64,000 nt of DNA from Arthrobacter sp. V1I7 (GCF_030817015.1 NZ_JAUSYS010000002.1:1-64000); one strand, 5' to 3'; positions 1 through 8,355 are shown, counted from the stretch's first letter. Translations and numbers: made by a program. The notes: generated from the sequence alone by a model not told the origin.

Positions 1-320
1 GCTTGCCAGCAACCAAAAAACAACTGTGAGTCTTGCAGTGGCTGGTCTGGGACTAGCTGGCAGTGTTGATGCCGGTCGTTCTATCTGGCGGGTGACTCGA
101 AAAAACAATTGCCCCTTGAGGGTGCATTTCCCCCGACTTGTCCGCGCTGGGTGGAGTGACCGGCGTTGACCTGTCCCACGACGGTGGCTTGATTAGAAGC
201 TTGCCCAGCCTCTGCGGTTGTGGCTCATCACAGTATTGCCTCGAAGTGACTCTTCCCAGGTCCAGTGCCGGTCGCGATGCGACCAGTCTTGCCCGTTCGA
301 AAGGAAGGAGGGTGGCCGCG
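1..320 (+). other. IS110 upstream non-coding region
   Basis: No convincing gene lies before the transposase. IS110-family elements are known to carry a structured non-coding bridge RNA at one end of the element, often between the left end and the transposase start, so this stretch is the natural place for one. I cannot identify the exact element end, because IS110 elements lack clear terminal inverted repeats. The frame stays open upstream to a TTG at 138, but that extension has no family-like sequence. Confidence 0.35.
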
Positions 321-1427
321 TTGACCATCGTTGCGCAGACCCGCCCATTTGTAATCGGCGTGGACTGCCACGCCCGCACCCACACTTACGCCATCATCGA
401 GGCCAGTACCAAGCAACAGGTCGCGTGCGAGCAGTTTCCGACCACCTCGACAGGGATTTCCCGGGCACTTGCGTGGGTCGGCCGACGGACAGACGGCGAT
501 GTCGCCTGTCTATGGGCCGTTGAGGGCATCGGCTCTTACGGGGCACGTCTGGCCAGGGCAGTAACCGACGCTGGCTATGACGTCGCCGAAGCTCCACGGA
601 TGAACGCCCGAGGGCGCCGGGCGATCGGCAAATCCGACCCGCTAGACGCCGCAGCCATCGGAACCGCAGTCCTGGCCTTAGAGGAGTCCCAGCTTCGAGT
701 CCCCCGCCGGGATGAAGGAACCCGTGCCGGACTCAGGATCTTGAGCGCAGCCCGGGATCAGTTGACCCGGGAACGAACAATGAATGTCAATGCACTCATC
801 GCCTTACTCCGGGCACACGATCTGGGAATCGACGCTCGTAAACCGCTGGTTCCCGCCCAGATCGCCACGATCACCAGATGGCGGGAACGACAGGAACAGA
901 TCGAACTATCGATCGCGCGCGAGGAAGCAGTCCGGTTGGCGCGCCGCGTTCTCGAAGTGACCACCCAGCTGACTGCGAACCAGAAGCGCATGACAGAGCT
1001 GATCCAGCAAAGCCCCGCGGCACCGCTGTTGGAGATGGTGGGCGCCGGGGCTGTCACAGTCGCTACCGTCCTGACAGCTTGGTCGCATCCAGGAAGGGTT
1101 CGAAGCGAAGCTGCCTTCGCCTCACTGGCAGGGGTAAATCCCTTGCCAGCCTCAAGCGGTAACACTGTCCGGCACAGGCTCAACCGGGGCGGTGATAGGC
1201 GCCTCAACCGAGCCTTGCACACCATCACCATGACCAGGATGGCCCACGACCCCGGAACACGGGACTACGTCGCCAAACGCACCCAAGAAGGCCGCAGCTA
1301 CCGCGAAATCCGCAGATCCCTCAAGCGCTACATCGCCCGAATCCTCTACCGCCAACTCAACTCCCTTTACGCCACCGAGGCACCGGCCCCAGCCCCCACG
1401 TTGCCGGGGCAGACCCTTGCGGAATAA
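321..1427 (+). CDS. IS110-family transposase
   Basis: This is a 368-residue DEDD transposase that moves its own insertion sequence by site-specific recombination. The N-terminal RuvC-like domain begins with GVDCHARTHTYA (first Asp), followed by the Glu of EGIGSYG and the paired Asp of KSDPLDA. The C-terminal IS116/IS110/IS902 domain starts at LLEMVGAGAVTVATVL and holds the catalytic serine motif PASSGNTVRHRLNRGG. I chose the TTG at 321 because a purine-rich AAGGAAGGAG lies about 8 bases upstream and the protein then starts just before the family core. The length is within the usual range, about 330-420 residues. It looks intact, so the element may be active. No second copy is seen in the window. 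Confidence 0.9.
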   Translation: MTIVAQTRPFVIGVDCHARTHTYAIIEASTKQQVACEQFPTTSTGISRALAWVGRRTDGDVACLWAVEGIGSYGARLARAVTDAGYDVAEAPRMNARGRRAIGKSDPLDAAAIGTAVLALEESQLRVPRRDEGTRAGLRILSAARDQLTRERTMNVNALIALLRAHDLGIDARKPLVPAQIATITRWRERQEQIELSIAREEAVRLARRVLEVTTQLTANQKRMTELIQQSPAAPLLEMVGAGAVTVATVLTAWSHPGRVRSEAAFASLAGVNPLPASSGNTVRHRLNRGGDRRLNRALHTITMTRMAHDPGTRDYVAKRTQEGRSYREIRRSLKRYIARILYRQLNSLYATEAPAPAPTLPGQTLAE

Positions 1428-1562
1428 GGGCACCGGTTGAGCATGCCGGGCTTCAGTTTGATTTACGGTTCAGGTGGTGTCCGGTAAAGGATCCCCAAGT
1501 GTGCAGACGTACATACAGGGGGGAAGCCCTGATAGCGTCTCATTCATGACGGGGATACAGTG

Positions 1563-1805
1563 ATGGACGCACGAAATCACCCCGCTGTGCGCCGCGGCAC
1601 TTGGTGGCTTCGGAGCCAGTGGTCCTACCTTGCTGTCCTCTTGGTGGTCCTCGGACTTGTACTATTACGCGATCCGACGGGCCTGAACATTCTTGGCGCA
1701 GTAGCGCTCTTCATCGGTGCAGGCCTCTCGTTGTTCACCGGACACAAGCTGGTCAAAGCCCTCCGTCACGAGTATCGGTACGAAGACGACGAACCGACCT
1801 CGTAA
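1563..1805 (+). CDS. Small two-helix membrane protein
   Basis: This 80-residue protein is not a family I recognise. It has a tryptophan-rich N-terminus (RRGTWWLRSQW), two hydrophobic helices at about residues 22-37 and 43-58, and a charged C-terminal tail ending EYRYEDDEPTS. A GTG lies one codon upstream at 1560, and either codon could be used. The gene stands alone between the IS110 element and a group of small genes on the other strand. The function is unknown; its size and topology only suggest an inner-membrane protein. Confidence 0.55.
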   Translation: MDARNHPAVRRGTWWLRSQWSYLAVLLVVLGLVLLRDPTGLNILGAVALFIGAGLSLFTGHKLVKALRHEYRYEDDEPTS

Positions 1806-1958
1806 CGCTGGCTACCAACGTAACCGCTGAGTGAACCAGTAGCTGACATGTCCGTATATGGATCCTTCACCGGGCGCTTTTCCCGGCGGAACCGATGCAG
1901 CAGTGGAGGAGCCCAGTGGGAACGATGCCGGCGGTTCGAGAAATACTTCCCGTCGTAT

Positions 1959-2150
1959 TCATGGAGTAGGCCCGGGCGCACGCGGGCCCGCAGTATCGAT
2001 AGAGGACGCATCCGAGGCTTCGTCGAAGAAACGACGAGCCCGCGGCAGCCAAAGTGGGCCAACAATAGCAATCGGGACCAGGAAGGGCAGCCAACTCCAA
2101 GACGGCGGCCAGGAGAAGCCGAACACCCACAGCGGGACGGCGAGGCTCAA
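1959..2150 (-). CDS. Possible small membrane protein
   Basis: This 63-residue reading frame starts with TTG four bases after the stop of the membrane protein upstream on the same strand, which suggests translational coupling. It encodes a Trp/Pro-rich hydrophobic stretch (PLWVFGFSWPPSWSWLPFL) followed by a second hydrophobic run, then a hydrophilic tail. There is no strong ribosome binding site and no family match I know, so it may be spurious. Confidence 0.3.
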   Translation of the reverse strand: MSLAVPLWVFGFSWPPSWSWLPFLVPIAIVGPLWLPRARRFFDEASDASSIDTAGPRAPGPTP

Positions 2151-2153
2151 GTA

Positions 2154-2390
2154 TTACCGCATGGTCCGATCGCCGTCTTTGAGGGTTTGCACGAAGCTGG
2201 CGGCGATCACGGAAAGTAGGATCAAGATGAATCCGAAGAGCCAAGGAACCCATGCCGGTTTCGGTTCCTTGGCCACTTCTACGATGGCCAGAACGCCAAG
2301 GACGCCAAACGCTGCTATGGCCGCCATCATCACCCAAACAGCGAAGAGCACCTCGAATGGTGGCTTCCGTCCCTTCTCCCCGGAACTCAC
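2154..2390 (-). CDS. Small two-helix membrane protein
   Basis: This 78-residue protein has two clear hydrophobic segments at about residues 14-38 and 48-66, separated by a short Lys/Pro-containing loop (AKEPKPAWVP). The N-terminus is charged (MSSGEKGRKPP) and the C-terminus short and polar, a common two-span inner-membrane design. It is the first gene of a possible pair on the minus strand. I recognise no family. Confidence 0.5.
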   Translation of the reverse strand: MSSGEKGRKPPFEVLFAVWVMMAAIAAFGVLGVLAIVEVAKEPKPAWVPWLFGFILILLSVIAASFVQTLKDGDRTMR

Positions 2391-2775
2391 CGTGCTTCCG
2401 TGCTGCTTGTCATGACCAGAGCGTAAACCACATGGTCACATCCCAAAACAGACCATTCCGGGGGCGGGCCACTCTGACCCAGGGTAACCGCAGCGATCCG
2501 CTGACCGTCGCCCGCCGGTATCTCGTTGAGATCCCCTCGTCCACGTAACCGAACCTTTCAGCAGTCCCTTCTACGACTCCAGCCACGGTCCAAGGCCACC
2601 GAGGACGCTGGCCAGTGCCAGCGAATGCTCTACAGGCCGAGCACGGGACACGTCGAAGTCCGGACGCCAGGGTGGTTCCCGAAATCAGGGAGCCGAAGGA
2701 CGGCGACGAGTTTGACGCAGGGCCTGATTCATCGGAATATCTCCAGGCTGGAGGTCGCCGGCGGGCTATGGGGCT
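2391..2775. other. Intergenic, nothing recognised
   Basis: This stretch of about 385 bases separates two groups of leftward small genes. Frames open on the plus strand are rich in Arg, Pro and Thr and look like shadows. I see no strong hairpin or repeat here. Confidence 0.4.
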
Positions 2776-3012
2776 CTAGATTCCACCCAATAAGGCCCCC
2801 GATAATAAAGCCGCCTCCCACACCAGGAAAACTTTCGCAACCAGTCGTATGCCGCGACGTTTTCTACTTCTATAGGCCTCCAGAACGCCTGGGTCCTGAT
2901 GGATGAAGAGATTCCAGTTAGTCACCAGCTTGGCTAGCGGGTTGGAGATTGCCAAGACAAATAGGCCCCCGAGCATGACGACTACACCAAACACCAGAGC
3001 CGACATGCTCAT
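2776..3012 (-). CDS. Small membrane protein
   Basis: This 78-residue protein has an N-terminal hydrophobic helix (about residues 4-22) and a second near the C-terminus (about 58-76), with a basic stretch between them (YRSRKRRGIRLVAK). Its start overlaps the stop of the upstream 213-residue gene by four bases, so the two are very likely one operon with coupled translation. No family is recognised. Confidence 0.55.
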   Translation of the reverse strand: MSMSALVFGVVVMLGGLFVLAISNPLAKLVTNWNLFIHQDPGVLEAYRSRKRRGIRLVAKVFLVWEAALLSGALLGGI

Positions 3013-3650
3013 CCTCCCGGTTCAGGAAGCGGGGTAACCCAGTATTTCTGCACGTTTGCGGCCGCCGTTCCCAGTTGTTCGCCGGTGATGAGAACGGATT
3101 CCTCTTTCAGGCCAAGGTCCTCCCATTGCGCCACGACTCGTGTGTCCCCGCCGAGGGGCAACGGCCAAAGCCAGAACTTGTTTGAACAGAACAGTTCGTC
3201 GTCATTGCTTGATCCGCCTCCACCGCCCGCCGACATCAATACCGGCCCCGTTACTGGTTCCTCTCCTTCAAACATCCCTGGGTGCAACTGAGCGGTCGTC
3301 GTCTTCCGTCCGTCGGGAAAGGCAACACCGAAGCGAAGGGCGCCACCACGGCCGTTGTCCGAATCCAATCTGTAGGGGCCACGATTGAAGCACTGGTCAA
3401 TGACTCTGCTCCAGTCACTGTCTGACTCATCCGCCCGACGGACAGACCATACGACCTCAATCAAGCAACCTGTGGAGAAAACTTCGACACTTTTTGCGGC
3501 CATGACCATCTGTGCGGACCGGTGAAAGAACTGCCCCAATGAGACAACGGCGGGCAGTTCATCCGATGGCGGACCTGCCCAGACGGGTGGCACGGGCTTC
3601 GGCTGGCGTGGCCTCTCGGGCCGGGCCGGAAGATCATCAAAGAAGGACAT
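3009..3650 (-). CDS. Hypothetical soluble protein
   Basis: This 213-residue protein begins with a proline-rich linker (RPERPRQPKPVPPVWAGPPSDELPAVV). The remainder looks like a compact mixed alpha/beta domain with a glycine/serine loop near residue 147 (SAGGGGGSSNDDE). There is no signal peptide or membrane helix. The Pro-rich start may dock it to a membrane partner, and the next gene in the operon, overlapping by four bases, does encode a two-helix membrane protein. No catalytic motif is visible and the function is unknown. Confidence 0.6.
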   Translation of the reverse strand: MSFFDDLPARPERPRQPKPVPPVWAGPPSDELPAVVSLGQFFHRSAQMVMAAKSVEVFSTGCLIEVVWSVRRADESDSDWSRVIDQCFNRGPYRLDSDNGRGGALRFGVAFPDGRKTTTAQLHPGMFEGEEPVTGPVLMSAGGGGGSSNDDELFCSNKFWLWPLPLGGDTRVVAQWEDLGLKEESVLITGEQLGTAAANVQKYWVTPLPEPGG

Positions 3651-3868
3651 CTCATCATCCTTGCACCACCGTCAATACCGAGAGTGCCTACGCCAAAACG
3701 GAATCTCTCGGCGTTGTGCCTGCTCTTCCCTCGTTCCCGTAAGCCGGTCGATCGCCGTGCCCCGGAAACGTGCCACACGTCCCGTGCAGTTACTGGCCTG
3801 GGCCACGTACGTAAGACCCGCACGATCAAATGCACGGTGACGGGGGGATTACTGCAACCCTGTTCCTC

Positions 3869-4444
3869 ATGACTGGAATGAAGATCGGTTATGCCAGGGT
3901 CTCGACAAACAACCAAGACCTAACCGCCCAACGAAACGCTCTCCTTGCCCTTGGTGTTGAAGAGAAGCAGATCTTCGTCGATCACGGACTGACGGGATCT
4001 ACCCGGGTGCGCCCTGGACTCCGTGAAGCGATGGCGGCATGCCGAGCCGGCGATACGCTGGTGGTGACCAAGCTGGACCGTTTGGCGCGTTCCCTTTCCG
4101 ATGCCCGGGATATAGCCGACGAGCTGACGGCCAAAGGGGTAGTCCTCAGTCTCGGCGGCAGCACCCACGATCCGACTGACCCCGTAGGCCGGCTGCTGTT
4201 CAACGTCCTGGGAATGGTGGCCGAGTTTGAGGCAGATCTGATCCGGGCGCGCACCCGCGAGGGCATGGCGGTCGCAAAAGCGAAGGGCCGACTGAAAGGC
4301 AAGCAGCCAAAATTGTCCAAGACGCAGCGGAAGCATCTTCTGACACTGCACGACGCCGGTGAGCATACGCAGGCCGAACTGGCCGAACTGTTCCGGGTAT
4401 CCCGGACGACGGTGTACCGCGAGCTCCAAAGGCGCATCATGTGA
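3869..4444 (+). CDS. Serine recombinase (resolvase/invertase family)
   Basis: This 191-residue DNA recombinase cuts and rejoins DNA through a serine nucleophile in a Tn3-type or DNA-invertase-type reaction. The catalytic domain opens with KIGYARVSTNNQDL, carrying the active-site Ser, followed by the signature arginine segment TKLDRLARSLSDA and the helix AEFEADLIRARTREG. The C-terminal helix-turn-helix (TQAELAELFRVSRTTVYRELQRR) binds the recombination site. An alternative ATG lies three codons downstream at 3878. No transposase gene accompanies it, so it is either an orphan multimer resolvase or the remnant of a transposon. I could not pick out a res site upstream. Confidence 0.88.
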   Translation: MTGMKIGYARVSTNNQDLTAQRNALLALGVEEKQIFVDHGLTGSTRVRPGLREAMAACRAGDTLVVTKLDRLARSLSDARDIADELTAKGVVLSLGGSTHDPTDPVGRLLFNVLGMVAEFEADLIRARTREGMAVAKAKGRLKGKQPKLSKTQRKHLLTLHDAGEHTQAELAELFRVSRTTVYRELQRRIM

Positions 4445-4701
4445 AGACCGATGTGGCGCTCCCTGTTAAGAGTGCGACTTAGGCTGTAAAAAGACCGCCA
4501 TTCCCAGGACACCCGCGTCTCAAGGGCGCACCGCCGAGGACGCCGTGCGTCTCGTTGGCTGGAGCCGCGCAATGCTCTACCGCCACCAGCAAGCCTGCGC
4601 TGCACGCGAGAGCACCACAACGTAGACCGGAAACCACGCCCTGCCTGAGGACTCCGGTTTCCGGACATTGCCCAGCTAGCGCCCAGGTCTACTGCACGGA
4701 C

Positions 4702-5002
4702 CTCGCTTCGCTCGGGCTGTCGAAGCGTTTTTCTGTTTTTGCTGCTGTCCTCCGGATCGTACGTGCCCGCTCCACCGGCTCAACCGTCCTGCGGACGGCT
4801 GCGCAGCCGATGCCTCGTGTCGGCGCTTCGCTTATTTCCTCCCACAACCCATCCACTGCTTGCCCTGCGGGTTGCCCCGGCTCCGTCGGGCACAGCTACG
4901 CGCTGCTCCGCCAGCAGGCAAAAACAACCGGGGGATAGGGAAAGCTGGCCGGTCACCAAAGCCGCCCCACTCACCGGATCCTCAGCAAAGGACGAGAGAA
5001 AC
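4702..5002 (+). repeat. Repeated leader element, copy A
   Basis: This untranslated stretch before the DprA-like gene is a divergent copy of sequence found again before the DUF4192 and ParB-like genes. Shared landmarks are the CCTCGCTTCGCTCGGGCTGT block at 4702, the GCTGCTGTCCT block at 4741, the CCTGCGGGT and CCGTCGGGC blocks, and a closing core around 4931-4990 (AGCTGGCCGGTCACC, then GCCGCCCC, then ATCCTCAGCAAAGGA). The last segment also supplies the ribosome binding region of the downstream gene. Many short GC stems with TTCG or TCCG loops suggest a structured RNA. Confidence 0.6.
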
Positions 5003-5911
5003 ATGAACGATCGCATTGCACGCGCAGCCCTGACCCGACTCTTCGAACCCGGCGACCGTGTCGGCCGGGCCCTCGTAGGCAGGCTCGGCGCGTATGCCGC
5101 GTTGAGGCTTGCCACCGGCGCCCAGCCCGTACACGCCATTCCGGAGGCAACGGTCGAAGAATTGTCAGAAGCGTTGAGACGGTGGGCTCCGCGGGTTCCG
5201 GAGGTCGACCCGGAGAAGGACCTGGCAACCATCGAACGCCTGGGCGGCGGGTTCCTCATTCCGGGGGATGAACAATGGCCGGAAGGCTTGGACGATCTGC
5301 CCGACGCCCCGTACGGGCTTTGGTATCGGGGCAACATCGACAACGGCATCCCGGCACCTTCGAAGTGTGTGGCCCTGACCGGTTCCCGGGACTCGACCAG
5401 CTACGGCGCCTCCGTTACAGGAGACATGGCATACGGGTTGGCCCAACGTGGAATCTGCGTGATCTCAGGGCTGGCCTACGGCATCGATGCGCACGCGCAC
5501 CGGGCCGCGCTGGCCGGAAGCCAGGGAGAAGGACCGGCAACCCTCGCGGTACTGGCCGGCGGCCTTGACCGGGACTACCCGTCAGGGAACGCGGACCTCG
5601 CAGCCGCGATCCGCAGCAACGGCCTGACCCTCTCAGAGCTCCCGCCCGGTTCCGCCCCGACCCGGCACAGGTTCCTGCAGAGAAACCGCATCATCGCCGC
5701 CCTCGCAGGCGTTACCTGCGTCGTGGAAGCCCGCTGGCGCTCAGGGGCGCTGAACACCGCCCACCACGCGGAGACTATTGCCCGGCACGTCGCGGCCGTC
5801 CCCGGAAGCGTACACAGCGCCAACTCGGCAGGATGCCACCGGCTCCTGAAAGAAGGCGCGGCGGTGCTGGTGTCCGATGCGGTCGAACTGGCCGAACTGC
5901 TCGCAGGCTAG
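5003..5911 (+). CDS. dprA: DprA/Smf-like DNA-processing protein
   Basis: This 302-residue protein belongs to the DprA family, whose chromosomal members bind single-stranded DNA and load RecA during transformation. The Rossmann-like core is complete: the nucleotide-fold start CVALTGSRDSTSYG, then GLAYGIDAHAHRAAL, then GGLDRDYPSGNADLA, then SELPPGSAPTRHRFLQRNRI. The N-terminal 110 residues form a small helical region, and there is no obvious C-terminal winged helix beyond HRLLKEGAAVLVSDAVELAELL. The ATG at 5003 is preceded by AAAGGACGAGAG. On plasmids such proteins may process incoming single-stranded DNA during conjugation; that role is inferred here. It sits behind the repeated leader element. 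Confidence 0.88.
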   Translation: MNDRIARAALTRLFEPGDRVGRALVGRLGAYAALRLATGAQPVHAIPEATVEELSEALRRWAPRVPEVDPEKDLATIERLGGGFLIPGDEQWPEGLDDLPDAPYGLWYRGNIDNGIPAPSKCVALTGSRDSTSYGASVTGDMAYGLAQRGICVISGLAYGIDAHAHRAALAGSQGEGPATLAVLAGGLDRDYPSGNADLAAAIRSNGLTLSELPPGSAPTRHRFLQRNRIIAALAGVTCVVEARWRSGALNTAHHAETIARHVAAVPGSVHSANSAGCHRLLKEGAAVLVSDAVELAELLAG

Positions 5912-6196
5912 TCCCTTCAGGTGGCCGTCCCGTTGCCGGGGCGGTCACCGCTGGCGGTCCGCCGTCGTGGCCGACTTGCGCGGTGGGTCGGCTGCGGCGG
6001 ACCGCCATTCGCATACTCAGTGCCGGCGACCGGGGGCGCGCGGCCGCCGAAGCCAGGGACGCCGAATGGAGACTCGGGGTGCTGATGGAGGGTTCGCAGG
6101 GCTCACCAGGAAAAGGGCGTCCGCTGGCGCGGCCGGCTGTGGGTCCAGTGCCGGCTCCGCAGGGCTCCGCCGCCCCTGGCCCTGTTCTCTCTACGA
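5912..6196. other. Intergenic before second leader copy
   Basis: No gene is supported here. A long frame open on the opposite strand across this region is a GC-driven shadow. The stretch is GC-rich and leads into the leader repeat. Confidence 0.4.
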
Positions 6197-6473
6197 CGTT
6201 TTGGCTGCTGTCCTGACGGATTGTACGTGTCCGCTCCGGCCCGTCTAGCCCCTCCTTCGTCGGGGCCTGCGGTTCAGGAATTTCCCTGCGGCGCTCCTTC
6301 GTCGCTGATTTCCTCCGGGAATTTCCCGCCCCTTGCCCTGCGGGTAGACAGGCCTCCGTCGGCCACAGCTCCGCAAGCTTCGCCAGCAGCCAAAACAACG
6401 GGGGGAGAGGGGACGCTGGCCGGTCACCACGAGCCGCCCCGCTCACCATCATCCTCAGCAAAGGACTTTCAAC
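6197..6473 (+). repeat. Repeated leader element, copy B
   Basis: This copy is nearly identical over about 250 bases to copy C at 7968-8220 and more distantly related to copy A. It begins at CGACGTTTTGGCTGCTGTCC, contains two GGAATTTCC palindromes (near 6277 and 6319) and several short GC hairpins, and ends in the core GACGCTGGCCGGTCACC, GAGCCGCCCC, ATCCTCAGCAAAGGA just before the DUF4192 start codon. Both the near-identity and the consistent position directly upstream of a start codon can be seen directly. Confidence 0.85.
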
Positions 6474-7499
6474 ATGAACGACGCAATCCGCATCTCCAGC
6501 CCGGCCGACATCCTCGGCTTCATCCCGCACACCCTCGGGTTCGTACCGCGGGAATCCTTCGTGTTCCTGACCATGCGGGGCAAGACGCTGGGCGCGACGC
6601 TCCGCGTCGACGTCCCCGTGTCCACGGAACCCGCCGGTTTCGCCCGGACCATGGTGGACTACCTCGCGCTGGACACTCAGGCCACGGCGGTGCTGCTGGC
6701 CATCTACACGGCCAGCACCCTCGCCCTCGGACAGCCCCGCCCCTTCCACGACTATGTCGAGGCCGTCATTGAGGCGCTGGACAGTGCAGGTACCCCGCTG
6801 CAGGACGCGTGGCTGGTCACCCCGTCCCACTGGCAAAACCTGCTGTGTGACAGCGACGCCGGGTGCTGCGCGCCCGAATCGCTGGAATCCATCACGGACG
6901 GGCAGCTGAACGCGGAACTGGTGTTCCGTGGCAGCAGCTACCAAAAGGCGCCCGGCACCAGCTACACGCCGTTCGCAGGCCCGGCAGACAGGGAGGAGCA
7001 GATCCGTCACGCGCTCCCGGGAGTGCTCGGCGCGGAGCTGGGTCCGGGCCGGGAACTGTGGGCAGAGGCCCTGACCCGGGACGGCTGGACGGATCCGCAG
7101 ACAGCGGTGGAGTTGCTGGCGTGCTTCCAGCGTCCGGACCTGCGGGACACGTTGCTCTGCAATGTCATCGATCCGGAGCTGCCGGACGCCGAGGGAAGCG
7201 GGAATCTGCTCATGGGGGAGGGTATCGCCCCGGACTGGAACCGGGTGGACCGGGCGCAGGAAACCGCCCGGGATCTCATCGACGCCGCGCCGGAAGGCTA
7301 CCGGGCGCCCCTGCTGACCTTGATTGGATGGCTGGCGTACCTGAAAGGTCAGTCGTCAGTAGCTGCGGACCACTTCAGGCTTGCTCTGGCTGATACGCCG
7401 GGCTACAGGCTCGCGGAACTGATGGACCAGCTGGTGAGCCGGGGAACCATCGCCCCGGTCGCGAAGAACCAGGTAACCGCCTATAAGCGGCACTGCTAA
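6474..7499 (+). CDS. DUF4192 domain protein
   Basis: This 341-residue protein matches the DUF4192 family, common in actinobacteria and often plasmid-borne, with unknown biochemical function. The diagnostic N-terminus is ISSPADILGFIPHTLGFVPR followed by ESFVFLTMRG and a conserved beta/alpha core. The C-terminal part (APLLTLIGWLAYLKGQSSVA to PGYRLAELMDQLV) resembles the helical repeat normally found at the end of the family. There is no signal peptide or membrane span. The ATG at 6474 follows AAAGGAC within the repeated leader, and a strong terminator follows the stop. Confidence 0.88.
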   Translation: MNDAIRISSPADILGFIPHTLGFVPRESFVFLTMRGKTLGATLRVDVPVSTEPAGFARTMVDYLALDTQATAVLLAIYTASTLALGQPRPFHDYVEAVIEALDSAGTPLQDAWLVTPSHWQNLLCDSDAGCCAPESLESITDGQLNAELVFRGSSYQKAPGTSYTPFAGPADREEQIRHALPGVLGAELGPGRELWAEALTRDGWTDPQTAVELLACFQRPDLRDTLLCNVIDPELPDAEGSGNLLMGEGIAPDWNRVDRAQETARDLIDAAPEGYRAPLLTLIGWLAYLKGQSSVAADHFRLALADTPGYRLAELMDQLVSRGTIAPVAKNQVTAYKRHC

Positions 7500-7506
7500 A
7501 AGCAAC

Positions 7507-7537
7507 GGGGCCGGACCGGGGAAAACGGTCCGGCCCC
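7507..7537 (+). terminator. Rho-independent-like terminator
   Basis: A perfect 12-base stem (GGGGCCGGACCG paired with CGGTCCGGCCCC) with a 7-base loop lies directly after the DUF4192 stop. It lacks a long U tract, as is common in high-GC actinobacteria. Confidence 0.8.
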
Positions 7538-7682
7538 TTGGGTGCGGTGGCGGCCTCCCCCGCATGCGCTCCTCCGGCCGCCGATCACGCTGCCGCGGGC
7601 GCAGCACCACCAGCGGGCAACGGCCTGCCGCCGGGCTACAGTGGAAAAGGAACACGATCCACTAAGAGCCTGGGGGCAGCAC

Positions 7683-7835
7683 ATGAGCCACGAGTACATC
7701 CTGACGGACGATGACGCAGCACCTGCCGATGCCACCCAGGCCCAGGACATCCTCGAGCTCTCGATGTTGACCATGCCGCAGCCGGGCGCCCGCATCGTTG
7801 ATATCTCCTGGGAGAAATCCCCGCTGGACCTGTAA
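7683..7835 (+). CDS. Small acidic hypothetical protein
   Basis: This 50-residue acidic peptide begins MSHEYILTDDDAAPADATQA and ends ISWEKSPLDL. It is preceded by a GGGGGCAGCAC purine stretch and followed by a very strong terminator, so it is bounded like a real transcription unit. No membrane span or signal peptide is present. No family is recognised, and it could be a small regulator or a leader-type peptide. Confidence 0.55.
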   Translation: MSHEYILTDDDAAPADATQAQDILELSMLTMPQPGARIVDISWEKSPLDL

Positions 7836-7887
7836 GTTTCTGCCGCGATGACGCTGCACCACTGGGTTTCCTTTTGCTGAGGGAAAA

Positions 7888-7924
7888 CTGAGGCCGGCCC
7901 CACGGGGCCGGCCTCAGCCCTTTT
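7888..7924 (+). terminator. Strong rho-independent terminator
   Basis: A 14-base perfect stem (CTGAGGCCGGCCCC with its complement at 7904-7917), a 2-base loop and a TTTT run at 7921-7924 follow the small acidic gene. Just upstream is a short TTTCC...GGGAAA repeat (7869-7885), which recurs next to the terminator at 9971. Confidence 0.9.
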
Positions 7925-7937
7925 AAACCCTGACAAG

Positions 7938-8220
7938 GGCCTCGCTTCGCTCGGGCTGTAGAAGCGTTTTTGTTTTGGCTGCTGTCCTGTCGGATTGTAC
8001 GTGTCCGCTCCGGCCCGTCTAGCCCCTCCTTCGTCGGGGCCTGCGGTTCAGGAATTTCCCTGCGGCGCTCCTTCGTCGCTGATTTCCTCCGGGAATTTCC
8101 AGCCCTTTGCCCTGCGGGTAGACAGGCCTCCGTCGGCCACAGCTCCGCAAGCTTCGCCAGCAGCCAAAACAATGGGGGAGAGGGGACGCTGGCCGGTCAC
8201 GACGAGCCGCCCCGCCACCG
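7938..8220 (+). repeat. Repeated leader element, copy C
   Basis: This third copy starts with the same CCTCGCTTCGCTCGGGCTGT block as copy A (7941) and from about 7968 onward is nearly identical to copy B, including the paired GGAATTTCC palindromes and the closing core GACGCTGGCCGGTCACG, GAGCCGCCCC. Unlike the other copies it does not end at a start codon: a 60-base spacer and a second core follow. Confidence 0.85.
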
Positions 8221-8281
8221 GCAAAACAACTTGGTCCGCGCCCGCACCCGTTTCCAACCGCTTGACAGACATAGAAGCGTC

Positions 8282-8355
8282 GGGGGGAAAGGGGAAGCTG
8301 GCCGGTCACCTGAGCCGCCCCACCCACCGGAATCCTCTGCAAAAGGAGCACCACC
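8282..8355 (+). repeat. Extra copy of the leader core
   Basis: A fourth copy of the short core lies directly before the ParB-like gene: a G-run, then AAGCTGGCCGGTCACC, then GAGCCGCCCC, then ACCCACCGG, ending in TGCAAAAGGAG as ribosome binding site. Copy C and this element therefore give two cores in tandem, about 110 bases apart. Confidence 0.75.

Noticed and set aside
4445..4701. Short frame with a helix-turn-helix-like tail after the first recombinase
   Set aside because: A few residues (AEDAVRLVGWSRAMLYRHQQ) resemble an HTH tail, but there is no start, and no catalytic part; too little to call a pseudogene.
5775..7010. 411-codon minus-strand frame across dprA, the leader and DUF4192
   Set aside because: Covers two convincing genes and the repeat; Arg/Gly/Pro-rich composition with no motif.
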